This document shows, in pieces, positions 21,205-31,460 of a stretch of DNA of 64,000 nt. Where the stretch lies: the NCBI GenBank assembly GCA_963576725.1, contig OY755244.1:79235620-79299619 (forward strand). Reading direction: 5' to 3'. The notes beneath the pieces were generated by a model that did not search any database, was not told the DNA's origin, and was given only the letters and a program-made list of their open reading frames with translations. Position 1 is the stretch's first letter. Every line of letters starts with the position of its first letter. Made by a program: the position numbers and the translations under genes. The DNA comes from Azorinus chamasolen. Lineage: Eukaryota; Mollusca; Bivalvia; Cardiida; Solecurtidae.

Positions 21205-22095
21205 TTCAAGGGTTTTTCAAGGTTTTTTTAAGGCTTTTCAGTTCAAATTTAAGGCCATCAAAATCAAAGCTACATGTATACGAATCTCTCACCTAGACTT
21301 TATGGGATGCAAACTGCACACATGAAAAGGGTATGCATTTTCTAACAATAGAAAACTGCTTTAATTGCTAAACAATTCACTCTCTCACCTTAATCCTTCA
21401 TGGATTCCAACATCTTACTTGGTGGAAGAAGTGGGTGGGGTAATGTTTTAATCAACAGGAACCATAGACAATGATGTCAGATGAAGTGTCTTATAACATA
21501 CATATTAGTAATAGGTGCAGATTGCAAGGATGATACAACAATATTTTGGCTAAGGCATGCTAGCCCATTTTCCACAAATTTCATTTTGTTGCATTCACAC
21601 ACAGAGCAGCATTTTAGGATCCTTTGAAATCTTTGGACCAAGTTTTGAATTGAGTCAGTTAACTACTTTTGATTAAATACACACTTTCCCATTTTTATTT
21701 TTTCCTTTTTAGCGCAAACCAAACTGCAGACGAGACCACATACATATAACGTTTATTCCTAATGTACTCACTGAACGCTTGATACTGGTGCGGTTTATTA
21801 TTGACAACAAGCATCTAGATGACAGAGAGAGAGAGAGTAAACTCAATCTGCAGTGCGAATTTTTTTTTTTTTTACTCGCATATCAACTATTCTTCGGATT
21901 CTCACAGGCTTTTTTTTGCTTACTTTTTGCAGACAATTTTTCCTAACAAAGATCTCAAAATCACTCATGAAAATCATTTTTAAGGGTTTTTCAAGGGTTT
22001 TCAAGATAATTTAAGGGTTTTTCAAGACAAAATTCCATTTTCAAGGGTTTTTCAAGACTGACATCAAATTCAAGGGTTTTTCAAATTCTGTGCGC
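21205..22095. repeat. scattered TTCAAGGGTTTTTCAAG direct repeats
   Basis: Two clusters (21205-21250 and 21980-22085) of the phrase TTCAAGGGTTTTTCAAG in the same orientation bracket about 700 bp with no gene. The right cluster ends AATTCTGTGCGCACCATGC. This may be ends of an unrecognised transposon. A GAGAGAGAG run and a 14-base T run lie inside. Confidence 0.4.
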
Positions 22096-22100
22096 ACCAT

Positions 22101-22322
22101 GCTTTCCCTCATATTGAAGACTTTTGACAATTCTGTAGAAGTCACTTTGTGAAACCATTGTGATAAATAGAGCATTTTCTCCTTTAGGAGCAAATGCTCT
22201 ATTTATCACAATGGTTTCAAACTACAAAATTCTAAAATTTTCCCTTTCTCTAGTTAATGCTCCTTTTAGGCAGATTTATTCAGAGGTTGAATCTAAAAAT
22301 AGTCTGTGAGGTAATGGGTTAA
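22101..22322. mobile_element. TTAA hairpin MITE, family A, reverse
   Basis: CTTTCCCTCATATTGAAGAC start; GTGAGGTAATGGG end with TTAA on the right. The core palindrome is intact around GCATTTTCTCCTTTAGGAGC. Confidence 0.75.
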
Positions 22323-22459
22323 TCTCATGTACCTGATTGTTATAGAAGTCAAATCCACCGGATACTTTCATCTTGCATGGCTCGCAGGAAAGATGTTTAT
22401 TAATTTCAACTGGGCTGAAACAAATACATCAAAAAGAGTGCTAAATATACACCCTTCCA

Positions 22460-22729
22460 CCAACAATACTGTGCCTTTTCACGCATTTGCAAACAAAGTA
22501 GACCCAGATCAGATGGCTCCAATAAGAGCAGTCTGATCAGGGTCTGCTCTGTTTGCTAATGGAATTTGATAAATCGATTTCTTGAGACTTTAATTAGTTT
22601 CTATAATGTCTACAATGTCCCTCCTCCTCATATTTCATATTATATTTCATTTTATTAACTATTTCGTTCATGAATATTCAGTAGGTATTGAAATTTAAAA
22701 ATGCATGTAGATGTAGAACAGGGCAAGGG
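22460..22729. mobile_element. family B MITE, left end lost
   Basis: CTTTTCACGCATTTGCAAAC, core AGACCCAGATCAGATGGCTCC with partial complement, GAATATTCAGTAGGTATTG and GAACAGGGCAAGGG. The right TTAA is now TTAT. Confidence 0.65.
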
Positions 22730-22824
22730 TTATATACACGTTGGTAAATTTTCAAGATTCAAAGAGCCTGTCTGGGAGACCCCCCCCCCCCCCCAAGTTG
22801 GACAAACTATTATGTACATTTAGT

Positions 22825-23052
22825 CCATTCCCTCATATTGACGCCTTTTGATGATTCTGTAAAAGTCAATTTGTGAAACGATTGTGATAATTAGAGCATT
22901 TGCTCCTATAGGAGCAAATGCTCTATTTATCACAATCGTTTCAAACTACAAAATTCTAACATTTTCCTTTTCTCTAGTAAAAAAATGTTCCTTTTAGGTA
23001 GATTTATTCAAAGAGGTTGTATCTAAAAATAGCCTATGAGGTAATGGGTTAA
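22825..23052. mobile_element. TTAA hairpin MITE, family A, reverse
   Basis: CCATTCCCTCATATTGACGCC start, GAGGTAATGGG and TTAA end. The core palindrome is near-perfect, closing at GCTCCTATAGGAGC. The right TTAA is shared with the next element. A run of about 14 C lies just before it at 22780. Confidence 0.75.
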
Positions 23053-24729
23053 ACAGTCTCATAGGATTATTTGAATATTTCATGAATTTATTTGAATATA
23101 TATGAGCTGAACTTTTACAATGGCAAAAAATGCAGGATTATTTGGCCATAATATAATTTTTTGAATCAGATTTGTTAAATTCAAGAAGCAAACCAAGCAG
23201 ACCCTGATCAGATGGCTCCTATAGGACCCATCTGTTTTGGGTCTACTCTGTTTGCAAAGACATAACAAGAGTACCGCATACGGTACATAATACGCCCACT
23301 TGCAAACTTTCTCTGATACAACATGCCTTATAAGTGTTGACATTTTCTAATCTGTGCTTCAGATCTTGATTTCCATATTAAGGTGATACTATTTTTTAAA
23401 AAATTGAAGTGAATATCTTATTAAATAAAAAAGTTACAGCTAATCCTCATATTTGCAGATTTTTGAAAAGTGCAACGGCCATAATTCTGTAAAGACAAAC
23501 TGAATGAACCTCAAAATAAACTCAGCTTCAGATTTTGTTGCTTAAAACATTTCTGTTAAGTTTCATTTATATCATTTTAATAGTTTTCCCAGAAAACAAG
23601 AGACAAACTAAAAGCTGACCGACAAACAAAGCAACGAACACACAAAGTTCAAGGACCATAACTTCAGAATAAAATGACTTACCAAAAACCCCCGCAATAT
23701 ATGTGAAAATTCATATTAAGGTTTAACCATATAAAAAAAATTGAAGTAAATATCATTTCAAATAAAAAAGTTATGGCCATCCTCATATATATTTGCATAG
23801 ATTTGCATTATTTCTTTTAAGTGCAAGTACCATAACTCCGAAACGACAAATCAAATGAACCTCAGAATTGACTTAGCTTCAGGTCTTGATGCATTAAACA
23901 TGTGTGTGAAGTTTCATTAATATCTGTCAAACAGTTTTCCCAGAAAACAGCGGACAAACTATATGCATATATTTGCATCATTTTTAAAGTAAAAGGGCCA
24001 TAACTCTGAAACGAAAAATCAAATGAACCTCAGAATCGACTCAGCTTCAGATCTTGATGCATTAAACATTTGTGTGAAGTTTCATTAATATCTCTCAAAT
24101 AGTTTTCCCAGAAAACAGCGGACAAACTATTTGCATGTATTTGCATTATTTTTTTAGGACAAGGGCCATAACTCTGAAACGAAAAATCAAATCATCCTCA
24201 GAATCAACTCAGCTTCAGATCTTGATGCATTAAACATTTGTGTGAAGTTTCATTAATATCTCTCAAATAGTTTTCCCAGAAAACAGCAGACAAACTATTT
24301 GCATGTATTTACATTATTTTTTAAGTAAAAGGGCCATAACTCCGAAACGACAAATCAAATGAACCTCAGAATCGACTCAGCTTCAGATCTTGATGTATTA
24401 AACATTTGTGTGAAGTTTCATTAATATCTCTCATATAGTTTTCCCAGAAAACGGCGGACAAATTATTTGCATTTTTTAAGGACAAGGGCCATAACTCTGA
24501 AACGAAAAATCAAATGAACCTCAAAATCAACTCGGTTTCAGATCTAGATACATTAAACATTTGTGTGAAGTTTCATTAATATCTGTCAAACAGTTTTCCG
24601 AGAAAACTGCGGACAAACAAAATGTTGACGGACGAATGAACGAACGAACGGACGGACGGACAGGGCCACGCCAATATACGACCACCTTTATTAGGTGGGC
24701 GTATAAAAATGTATCTATCAGTAAAAGGG
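23049..24729. mobile_element. family C MITE split by a family M element
   Basis: The left part runs through GAGCAGACCCTGATCAGATGG, the complementary arm and GTTTGCAAAGACAT. It stops at the M element start (23264). The end, GTATCTATCAGTAAAAGGG, resumes after 24705 and fits the usual C terminus (GTATTTATGGAGTAAAGGG). Confidence 0.6.
23264..24705 (+). mobile_element. family M tandem-core element
   Basis: Starts AACAAGAGTACCGCATACGG (hairpin GTACCG/CGGTAC) then ATACGCCCAC. The core units repeat at 168 bp (TAGCTTC/CAGCTTC anchors at 23874, 24042, 24210 and 24378) with GGGCCATAACTCTGAAACGA. A GAACGAACGGACGGACGG tract and a 3' hairpin TATACGACCACC...AGGTGGGCGTATA follow. Confidence 0.7.
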
Positions 24730-24799
24730 TCCAAGAGTGGAAACACATTTCCAAACAAATGGACAGACAGGTGAACACCACATGCCATAACATATTTGT

Positions 24800-25046
24800 T
24801 AAACCCTTTCCCTCATATAAACGTGTTTTCACGCATTTGCAAACAGAGTAGACCCAGATCAGACGGCTCCTAGAGGAGCCGTCTGATCAGGGTCTACTCT
24901 GTTTGCTAATAGAATTTGATAAATCTGTTTCTTTGCTTTCTAAAATGTCTACAATGGTCCACTCTGCATATTTCTTTATACCTTGTAAATAAATATTCAT
25001 TTAGGTATTGAAATTTGAAATAAACATAGAACAGGGAAAGGGTTAA
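24800..25046. mobile_element. TTAA hairpin MITE, family B, complete
   Basis: CCCTTTCCCTCATATAAACG to ACAGGGAAAGGG. The core is a 68-base near-palindrome in which GACGGCTCCTAGAGGAGCCGTC is perfect, but the outer arms read CCCAGATC on one side and CCCTGATC (as complement) on the other. The right TTAA is shared with the next element. Confidence 0.85.
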
Positions 25047-25910
25047 CACTTTCCTCCATGAATATTCGTGTAAGAATTGATGATGCCATGAATATTAATT
25101 ACATGTACATATTATATAGATCAATTTTTAAAATGGCATATCAACACACGAAATTTTTGCTGAAGCAGAAACTGTAGAATCATATCAATATAACAATGTA
25201 AATGATAAGCAACAAGATGTGTTTGTGAATCACTACACTATGCCCCCACACCACCCTAATAGGCTAGCTGGCTAAATATGAAGTCTCTATGTCAAGTTGG
25301 TGATTTGACCTATATATGAGCTTTGCCCTTGAAGGATGATATTGACTTTGACATGCAATACATGTGTCTCCATGAGATACACATGCATGCCAAATATCAA
25401 GTGTATTTAGTATCTGTACTAAATCAAATAGTATAGCGAATGTAAAATTTGACCTATACATTTGTCCTTTGACCTTGAAGGATTAGCTTGACATTGACAA
25501 GTCAGCACTCAAAATGTGAGGCTTCATGAGATACACATACCCGGTACATGCCAAATATCAAGTCTCTATCTCTACTGGTTCAAAAGTTATGGCCAATGTT
25601 AAAGTCGGTGATTTGACCTATATATTTAACCTCTGACCTTGAAAGATGATCTTGACATGCCACCCCTCAAAATGTGCGGCTGTATGAGATACATATTCAT
25701 GCCAAGTCTCTATCTGTACTGGCTGAAAAGTTATGAACAATGTTGGTGACAAACAAACAGACAGGGCAAAAACCATACCCCCCCCGCGATCTGGTCTGGG
25801 GGGCATTAAAAAGCATACCCTGATCAGACAGCTCCTATAAGACCTATAAGATCTAGGTCTACTCTGTTTGCAAAGGCATAAAAAGGCGTATTTATGGAGT
25901 AAAGCGTTAA
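25043..25910. mobile_element. family C MITE split by a family J element
   Basis: Left half: TTAA, CACTTTCCTCCATGAATATTC...AATGATAAGC. Right half: ATACCCTGATCAGACAGCTCC...GGAGTAAAGCG-TTAA. The J element at 25211-25807 separates them in the AAGCAAACAGAGC block, with no evident target duplication. Confidence 0.75.
25211..25807 (+). mobile_element. family J tandem-core element, copy 2, nested
   Basis: AACAAGATGTGTTTGTGAATC start and TATGCCCCC follow-up. Units carry GACCTTGAAGGAT. An ACAAACAGACAGGG tract and a 3' hairpin ending GGGGGGCATTA follow. Confidence 0.65.
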
Positions 25911-25994
25911 ATAAAGATTGTTGATGACACGCAATAATCCATGGAATATAAAAACAAAGGATGAGAGCTGAAAAACATATACATTCTATTAACA

Positions 25995-26114
25995 TTAACC
26001 CTTTACTCCATGAATATTCATGCAAGAAATAATGACGCCATGAATACTGATTAGATTATTTTTCATAAATGGAAATGAACACACAAAAATTGGCCATTGC
26101 AGAATTTGTAGCAT

Positions 26115-26147
<33 letters not shown>

Positions 26148-26345
26148 ATTATATTATTTAAGCGACCACTCTCCACTCGCTGATGCCTCGTTATGACCGC
26201 TCTAAGCCGCTGACCGCTGCGTCCTTAATCTGTGAGGCCCATAAGGGAGTTTATGTGTTGGATGAAAATATATATATTATATATCTATTATTTCATAAGC
26301 AAACAGAGCAGAGCCTAATCAGATGGTTTCTACAATACTTCAAAT
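25995..26345. mobile_element. family C MITE with TA microsatellite, 3'-truncated
   Basis: TTAA, CCCTTTACTCCATGAATATTC and GGCCATTGCAGAATTTGTAGC are followed by a TA microsatellite (about 26116-26140), an unrelated insert, then ATAAGCAAACAGAGCAGAGCC before loss of the second arm. Confidence 0.55.
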
Positions 26346-26616
26346 TTGTTCACACTACAGTTACTGAGTGGAAACAGATTTTCTATTTTTTTTAACAAAA
26401 GTGACCTTGACCTTGACCATGAAGATACAATCCCGAGTTTTTGTTGGCAATATATCTGCATACCAATTTGGTTGAAGTATGTCAAACCTATGTGTAACTA
26501 AAGTTATTGAGAAAATCATTCTTTGTGACCCACTCATGGACACACTTACATACAGACAGGCAGGGGTAACACTTTATGTCAAACCATTATTCTTTGAATG
26601 GCTGGGACATAAAAAC

Positions 26617-26796
26617 AGTTAACTATAAAACCAACATTCTTTGGGGTATAAGTTTGGTTAACTATAAAACCTACATTCTTTGGGGCAGAAGTATGGTTAA
26701 CTAACAACTATAAAACCAGCATTCTTTGGGGTATAATTTTGGTTAACTATAAAACCAACATTCTTTGGGGCATACACATGGTTAACTATAAAACCA
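26617..26796. repeat. tandem 39-bp repeat, interrupted by a family H element
   Basis: The phrase AACTATAAAACCAACATTCT recurs at 26621, 26660, 26706, 26745 and 26784 (39 bp, one unit with a 7-bp insert). After the H element the phrase ATGGTTAACTATAAGAGG at 28564-28581 continues the array. The array therefore predates the insertion. Confidence 0.8.
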
Positions 26797-28560
26797 AATA
26801 TGAGGGCCATGGGGCCCTGAAGCGCTCACCTGAGATAACCCCCGGGACGGGGCCATTTTTGACCCAAAAGTCATCACTTGTACAACCTTGGTAGAAAACC
26901 ACAAGGCAAAGCAGCATGCCATTAATCAAAGGTCTAAGCCTTATGGTTTCAGAGAAAAACAAGGGCATGTTGTATTGCTATGCAAGACATGAGTCCCCAA
27001 CCGGACTGAAAAAAAAACTTCCACTCTCCCCACCCCACCCACCCATGGTGTGGTTGACCATGGTATATACATGACCACCTGTATGGTATTAGTACCTATT
27101 TTCATACATTGAATCAGTAAATAAAAAGTTATTGTCCCGACAAGAAAATATGAAAAAGGGGAGTAACTCCAAAAAAATATTGATGATAGAGTTATTGCCC
27201 TTGTGCATGACACTACACCTCATCATGCTTGTTCCATATGAGAAGTTTCAAATCAATTGAACCAGTACATAAAGAGTTATTAACTGGACAAGAAAATATG
27301 AAAAGGGAAATAACTCCAAAAATATAGATGCTAGAGTTATGGCCCTTGTGCATGACACTACCCCTAATCATGCTTGTTCCATATGTGAAGTTTCAAATCA
27401 ATTGAACCAGTAGATAAAGAGTTATTGTCCAGACAAAAAAATATGTAAAAGGGGAATAACTCCAAAAATATTGATGCTAGAGTTATGACCCTTGTGCATG
27501 ACACTAGCCCTCATCATGCTTCTTTAATGTTTGAAGTTATAATGAATTTGGCATAACTTTGTAGGAGATATGGCCCGGACACGAAGCGTGACAGACAGAC
27601 GGACGGACGGATGGATGGACAGACTGACAGACAGAATCGAGCAAACCTATAGTCCCCAAACTGGTAACCAGTGGGGGTCTAATAATATTTTACTGTATTC
27701 CAATGAAAAACTGAAAAGCCCCAAGGCAGGGCCAAGTTTCACCCAGAGGTCAGGTCATAAGTTGAACATTCTTGGAACAGGAGTACCAGGCAAAACTACA
27801 TATTTGTAGAGGACCATTAGATCATGTTACATACCAAACATCAAAGGTCTAGGCCATACAGTTTCAGAGAAGAAGATTTTTAAAGATTTTTCCTATGAAA
27901 AACTGATAAGCCCTTGGGACGGGCAATTTTGGGTCATGGGGTCATAATTTGAACTATCTTTGTAGAGGACCATTAGATCATGTTACATGCATGTATCAAA
28001 CATCAAAAGTCCAGGCCTTACAGTTTCAGAGAAGAAGATTTTTCAAGATTTTACTATGAAAAACTTATAAGCCCTTCGTCGGGGCCATTTTTGGTCTAGG
28101 GCTCATAATTTGAACAAACTTTGTAGAGGACCATTAGATCATGCTACATACCAAATATCAAAGGTCTAGGCCTTACAGTTTCAGAGTAGAAGATTTTTAA
28201 AGATTTTCCAATGAAAAACTGATAAGCCCTTAGGCGGTGCCATTTTTGATCCGGAGGTCATAATTGGAACAATCTTTGTAGAGAACAATTAGATTATGCT
28301 ACATACCAATTATCAAAGGTCTAGGTCTTAATGTTTCAGGGAAGAAGATTTTTCAAGATTTTCCTATGAAAAACTGATAAGCCCTTGGTCCGTGGTCATA
28401 ATGTGAACAACATTTCGTTCCCCCTAGCCACTGATGCTTCTGACAAAATTTGGTTAAAATCGGGTTAGCAGTTTCAGAGGAGATGTTGTTTGAAAATGTG
28501 CCAAACCGGACGGATGGCGGTCACAATAGCTCATCCTAAGCCTTTGGCTCAGGTGAGCTA
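26796..28560 (+). mobile_element. family H tandem-core element with nested K
   Basis: Starts AATATGAGGGCCATGGGGCCCT (the AACAAG start is altered) then GCTCACCTGAG. Units carry CCAAATATCAAAGGTCTAGG. The end is the hairpin GCTCATCCTAAG...CTCAGGTGAGCTA. Split near its start by the K element. Confidence 0.65.
26958..27680 (+). mobile_element. family K tandem-core element, nested in H
   Basis: AACAAGGGCATGTTGTATTGC start, then GAGTCCCCAACCGG. Units of about 140-150 bp carry GAGTTATGGCCCTTGTGCATG. A GACAGACGGACGGACGG tract and a 3' hairpin AGTCCCCAAACTGG...CCAGTGGGGGTCT follow. Unit wording overlaps with family L. Confidence 0.65.
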
Positions 28561-28873
28561 AAAAATGGTTAACTATAAGAGGATTACAAAATTAGCACTT
28601 ATAAAGACTTTAACATTGATTATTCAAAATGTATTTTAATCATAATTGCTTACCATCCGTGCACTCTCATTGCAGTTAGCATAAACTTTACAGACTCAGC
28701 TGAAATAGAATAAAAGGAAAGTATTACTAAAATTGTCTGCAACACTGCCTTGTCCTGTCATCATTTCTTTCATGAATATGCATGGAGTAAAGGGTTAAAT
28801 AATATCATGATAGGAAGAGACAGTCATCAATAGTCATTTGGTAAAGGATTAATGAACTGTGTTTTTTAACCCT

Positions 28874-29089
28874 TTAACTCTTCGCACGCTAGCGGCTAAA
28901 CTTGATTACCTCTATGCAAACAGTTTGGATCCAGATGAGACGCCGCATAATGCGGCGTCTCATCAGGATCCAAACTGTTTGTCATCTTGATCACATTTTT
29001 GCAAAGAAATTAGAGAAAAGTTATTTTAAGAATTGAAGCAGACGACAATTGTTGCAGAAGAAAAAAATACTTAGCATGCAAAGAGTTAA
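28874..29089. mobile_element. TTAA hairpin MITE, family F, complete
   Basis: TTAA on both sides; ends CTCTTCGCACGCTAG and TTAGCATGCAAAGAG. The core is CAAACAGTTTGGATCCAGAT, then GAGACGCCGCATAATGCGGC and its complement, a near-perfect hairpin in which CCAGATG faces CCTGATG of the other arm. Confidence 0.8.
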
Positions 29090-29340
29090 TCCATAATTAT
29101 ATATAAGCCTTTTAACACATTTGCTAATTGAGTAAACCCAGATCAGACTGTTCCTGCAGGAGCTGGCTTATCAGGGTCTGCTCTGTTTGCTTATGAAATA
29201 ATGCAGACAGCTCAATAAACTGTAAATTCAAATATATATCATTTAACAAGCAAACAGAGCAGACTCTGATTAGATATTGCTTACAGTAACCATCTGATCT
29301 GGGTCTACTGTGTTTGCAAAGGTGTTACAACTTACATATT
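29090..29340. repeat. two successive C/B-type hairpin cores
   Basis: AGTAAACCCAGATCAGACTG with complement (29125-29190), then GAGCAGACTCTGATTAGAT with complement (29250-29320). Terminal sequences are incomplete. Confidence 0.5.
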
Positions 29341-29479
29341 TAAGAAAAACAAGGTTAAGGGGGACAAATGCATGACTAAACATTTAAGTTTATATAAAAG
29401 ATTTAACTCCCTTTGTGAACAGCTCCCATCTCCATAAATACTAATCAATACTAAGAGTTGCTCTAGAAGAAAGGTGTCT

Positions 29480-29765
29480 TTGGTCTGTGTAGGAATTGCT
29501 ATGTAAATGATAGGGTATATGATCAGCTTTTACAGCGTAGCTGATGAGAAATTGTGGTGCATTCTTTGAGTAAGAATTTGGGATGAATTCTTGTGTAGAG
29601 GGGTTGTGTGAAGCCCGGGGGATAGAGATTGTGGTGAAATGGTTGATGGGTTTTACACTCTGTGGCTTGATAGCTCAGTCGGTAGAGTGTTGGTATGGTA
29701 AGCTACTAAGCCAAAGGCCCAGGGTTCAAATCCCAGTCAAGTCACAACTTTTTCACCATGTTACA
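29480..29765 (+). mobile_element. tRNA-derived SINE-like unit, copy 2
   Basis: The body GTGGTGCATTCTTTGAGTAA...GAATTCTTGTGTAGAGG leads to the tRNA-like block (29662-29746) and AACTTTTTCACCATGTTACA. It is tandem with copy 3 in the same orientation. Confidence 0.6.
29662..29746 (+). other. tRNA-like sequence with pol III A and B boxes
   Basis: A perfect A-box (TAGCTCAGTCGG) and a B-box (GGTTCAAATCC) are present. The acceptor arms GTGGCTT and AAGTCAC pair over 7 bp. The anticodon arm is enlarged by an insertion (TATGGTAAGCTACTAAG between TTGG and CCAA), so it is not a functional tRNA. It is read as the promoter head of a SINE. Confidence 0.6.
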
Positions 29766-30012
29766 TTTGGCGCCCAACGTAAATAACCAGCAGGGTGATT
29801 TATGAAAAAACCAAAACTCATGGAGTGTTCTTGAGTAAGCATTTCGGACGAATTCTTGTGTTGAGGGTGTGTGTGTAGCAGGATCATAGATTGTGGTAAA
29901 ATGGTTGATAGGCTTTTGACTGTGTGACTTGACAGCTCAGTTGGTAGAGTGTTGGCATTGTAAGCCAAAGGCCCTGGGTTCAAGTCCGAGTCACAACTTT
30001 TTCACCATATTA
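29766..30012 (+). mobile_element. tRNA-derived SINE-like unit, copy 3
   Basis: Begins TTTGGCGCCCAACGTAAATA directly after copy 2 and ends with another tRNA-like block and AACTTTTTCACCATATTAC. Copies 2 and 3 form a head-to-tail dimer of about 265-bp units. Confidence 0.6.
29924..29995 (+). other. tRNA-Thr-like sequence, T arm damaged
   Basis: A 72-base cloverleaf-like sequence: A-box CAGCTCAGTTGG, anticodon arm TTGGC-ATTGTAA-GCCAA giving anticodon TGT, B-box GGTTCAAGTCC. A few bases are lost between the T stem and the acceptor, so the 3' side must serve both. It is a SINE head or tRNA relic, not a likely working gene. Confidence 0.5.
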
Positions 30013-30095
30013 CGACAGTATTATGACATTGTATCCTAACAAAAATGTAGATCTTAATTGAACAAGAACAATGATGGCCCTATACTGCTCAAACA

Positions 30096-30260
30096 TTTAT
30101 CCCTTTACCTAATATAAACACCTTTTCACTTCTTTGCAAACAGAATAGACCCAGATCAGAAAGTTCCTGTACAAGAAATTGTCTGATCAGGGTCAGCATT
30201 GTTTACTTATAGAATTATATAGATCCGATTCTTCAATTTCTATCACTGGCAAAACTTTCT
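30096..30260. mobile_element. B/C-type MITE, right part lost
   Basis: TATCCCTTTACCTAATATAAAC, CTTTGCAAACAGAATAGACCC, then AGATCAGAAAG, a loop and the complement TGATCAGGGTC. No right terminus is recognised. Confidence 0.5.
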
Positions 30261-30299
30261 GTGGGAAAGACTGGCAAAATCGTTACCTTTTTTTGCACT

Positions 30300-30470
30300 G
30301 GGAATGGGTCCTTTAACGGACTTGTATTTAAATTTCTCTCAACGTCATTTGTCTGCCATTTACAATGAACATGTTAACAAAGGGTAAACAAAGTTACATT
30401 GTTTTCAGTACAGAAATCTTTATTTAAAGATGGACCTGATGGAAACTCTGAAATGGATTTCATAACAAGA
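30300..30470. repeat. dispersed repeat P, copy 1
   Basis: TTTGTCTGCCATTTACAATG, ACATGTTAACAAAGGGTAAA and AATCTTTATTTAAAGATGGA recur in related form at 32145-32340 and 57280-57440. No coding potential is evident. The family is unknown to me. Confidence 0.45.
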
Positions 30471-30833
30471 GGGCCTGAAAGGCCCTGACATCGCTCACTA
30501 GACAATCAGAGGAGAAGATTTTCAAAGTTTTCACTATGTTTTTCTACAGAAAACTAGCCAGCCCTGGCGAGGGCCAATTTTGACCCAAGGGGCATAATTT
30601 ATGTAACTTTTGTAGAGGACCTCAAGTGAAGAAAACTTAAGAAAATGTAAAAATGCAAATCTAAAGAAGGGCATGTACAAAAGTATGTATAGCCTCTCCC
30701 TGGGCAAATTGGTTGAATTTCAGAAAGAATAAATTAATCTAAACATGAACTTATATTCAAAATTTCAGATATTTTCATTACACCTTCATGAGTTATTATT
30801 ATTCATATCTTAATTTATTTTCAACCCTTCCCC

Positions 30834-31284
30834 TGTTCTATGTTTATTCAGAATTTAAATACCTACTGAATATTCATGGACAAAAAAGTTGAAATATGGA
30901 AGGTGGGACAGAGTAACCATTTTAAAAAGTAAAGAAGCATCTTTAAAATTCCACTGACAAACAAAGCGGTAGGAGCCGTCTGATCTGGGTCTGCTCTGTT
31001 TGCAAATGTGTTAAACCTTCCCTTGCTGAATTTTAAAATACATTTCTCCTTCTTAACCCATGCCCTGTTGTATACTTACATATATCTTCACTGTGTACAA
31101 GTATTTCACTGTGCAATCACTGCAGTGGAGTGCACTGGTTGCACAATCAACTTGTAAATAGTACAGACCCTGATGAGACAGCTCCTCCGGTAGCTGTCTC
31201 ATCTGGGTCTTCACTATTTACAGGTAGGTATATTGATGTGAATAGCAAGCGAAGGGTTTAAAGGTGTTAACATGAGGGAGAAGG
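30834..31284. mobile_element. family B MITE split by a family G MITE
   Basis: The left part (CCCTTCCCCTGTTCTATGTT...CTCTGTTTGCAAATGTG) and the end (AGGTGTTAACATGAGGGAGAAGG) belong together. The G element with its own TTAA pair sits between them. Confidence 0.65.
31011..31261. mobile_element. TTAA hairpin MITE, family G, nested
   Basis: TTAA on both sides; AACCTTCCCTTGCTGAATTTT and AGCAAGCGAAGGG ends. The core arms GTACAGACCCTGATGAGACAG and complement meet at CTCCTCCGGTAGC. It inserted into the TTAA-like site of a family B element. Confidence 0.75.
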
Positions 31285-31309
31285 TTAGTAAACATATTAT
31301 AAGTATATT

Positions 31310-31460
31310 GTACACAAAATGAAAATAATGTAATGCAATTTGCACTATATTATATCATAAGCAAACAGATTGATCAGATGGCTACTACATGAGCTATCTG
31401 ATCTGGATCTACTCTGTTTTCAAAGGTGTAGAAAGGCATATTTATGGAGTAAAGGGTTAA
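31310..31460. mobile_element. 3' part of a family C MITE
   Basis: ATAAGCAAACAGATTGATCAG, ATGGCTACTACATGAGC palindrome and GGAGTAAAGGG-TTAA. The left end is missing and part of the first arm is deleted. Confidence 0.6.

Noticed and set aside
24840..24905. Strong hairpins considered as transcription terminators
   Set aside because: They are dispersed MITE cores in an animal genome, without U tracts or gene-end positions.
29766..29780. TGGCGCCCAACGT considered as evidence of an intact retrovirus or LTR element
   Set aside because: No gag/pol frames or LTR pair are present; kept only as an observation on the SINE-like units.
29924..29995. tRNA-Thr-like sequence as a functional tRNA gene
   Set aside because: The T stem and acceptor share bases after a small deletion, and the unit is repeated with damaged folds; a SINE head is more likely.
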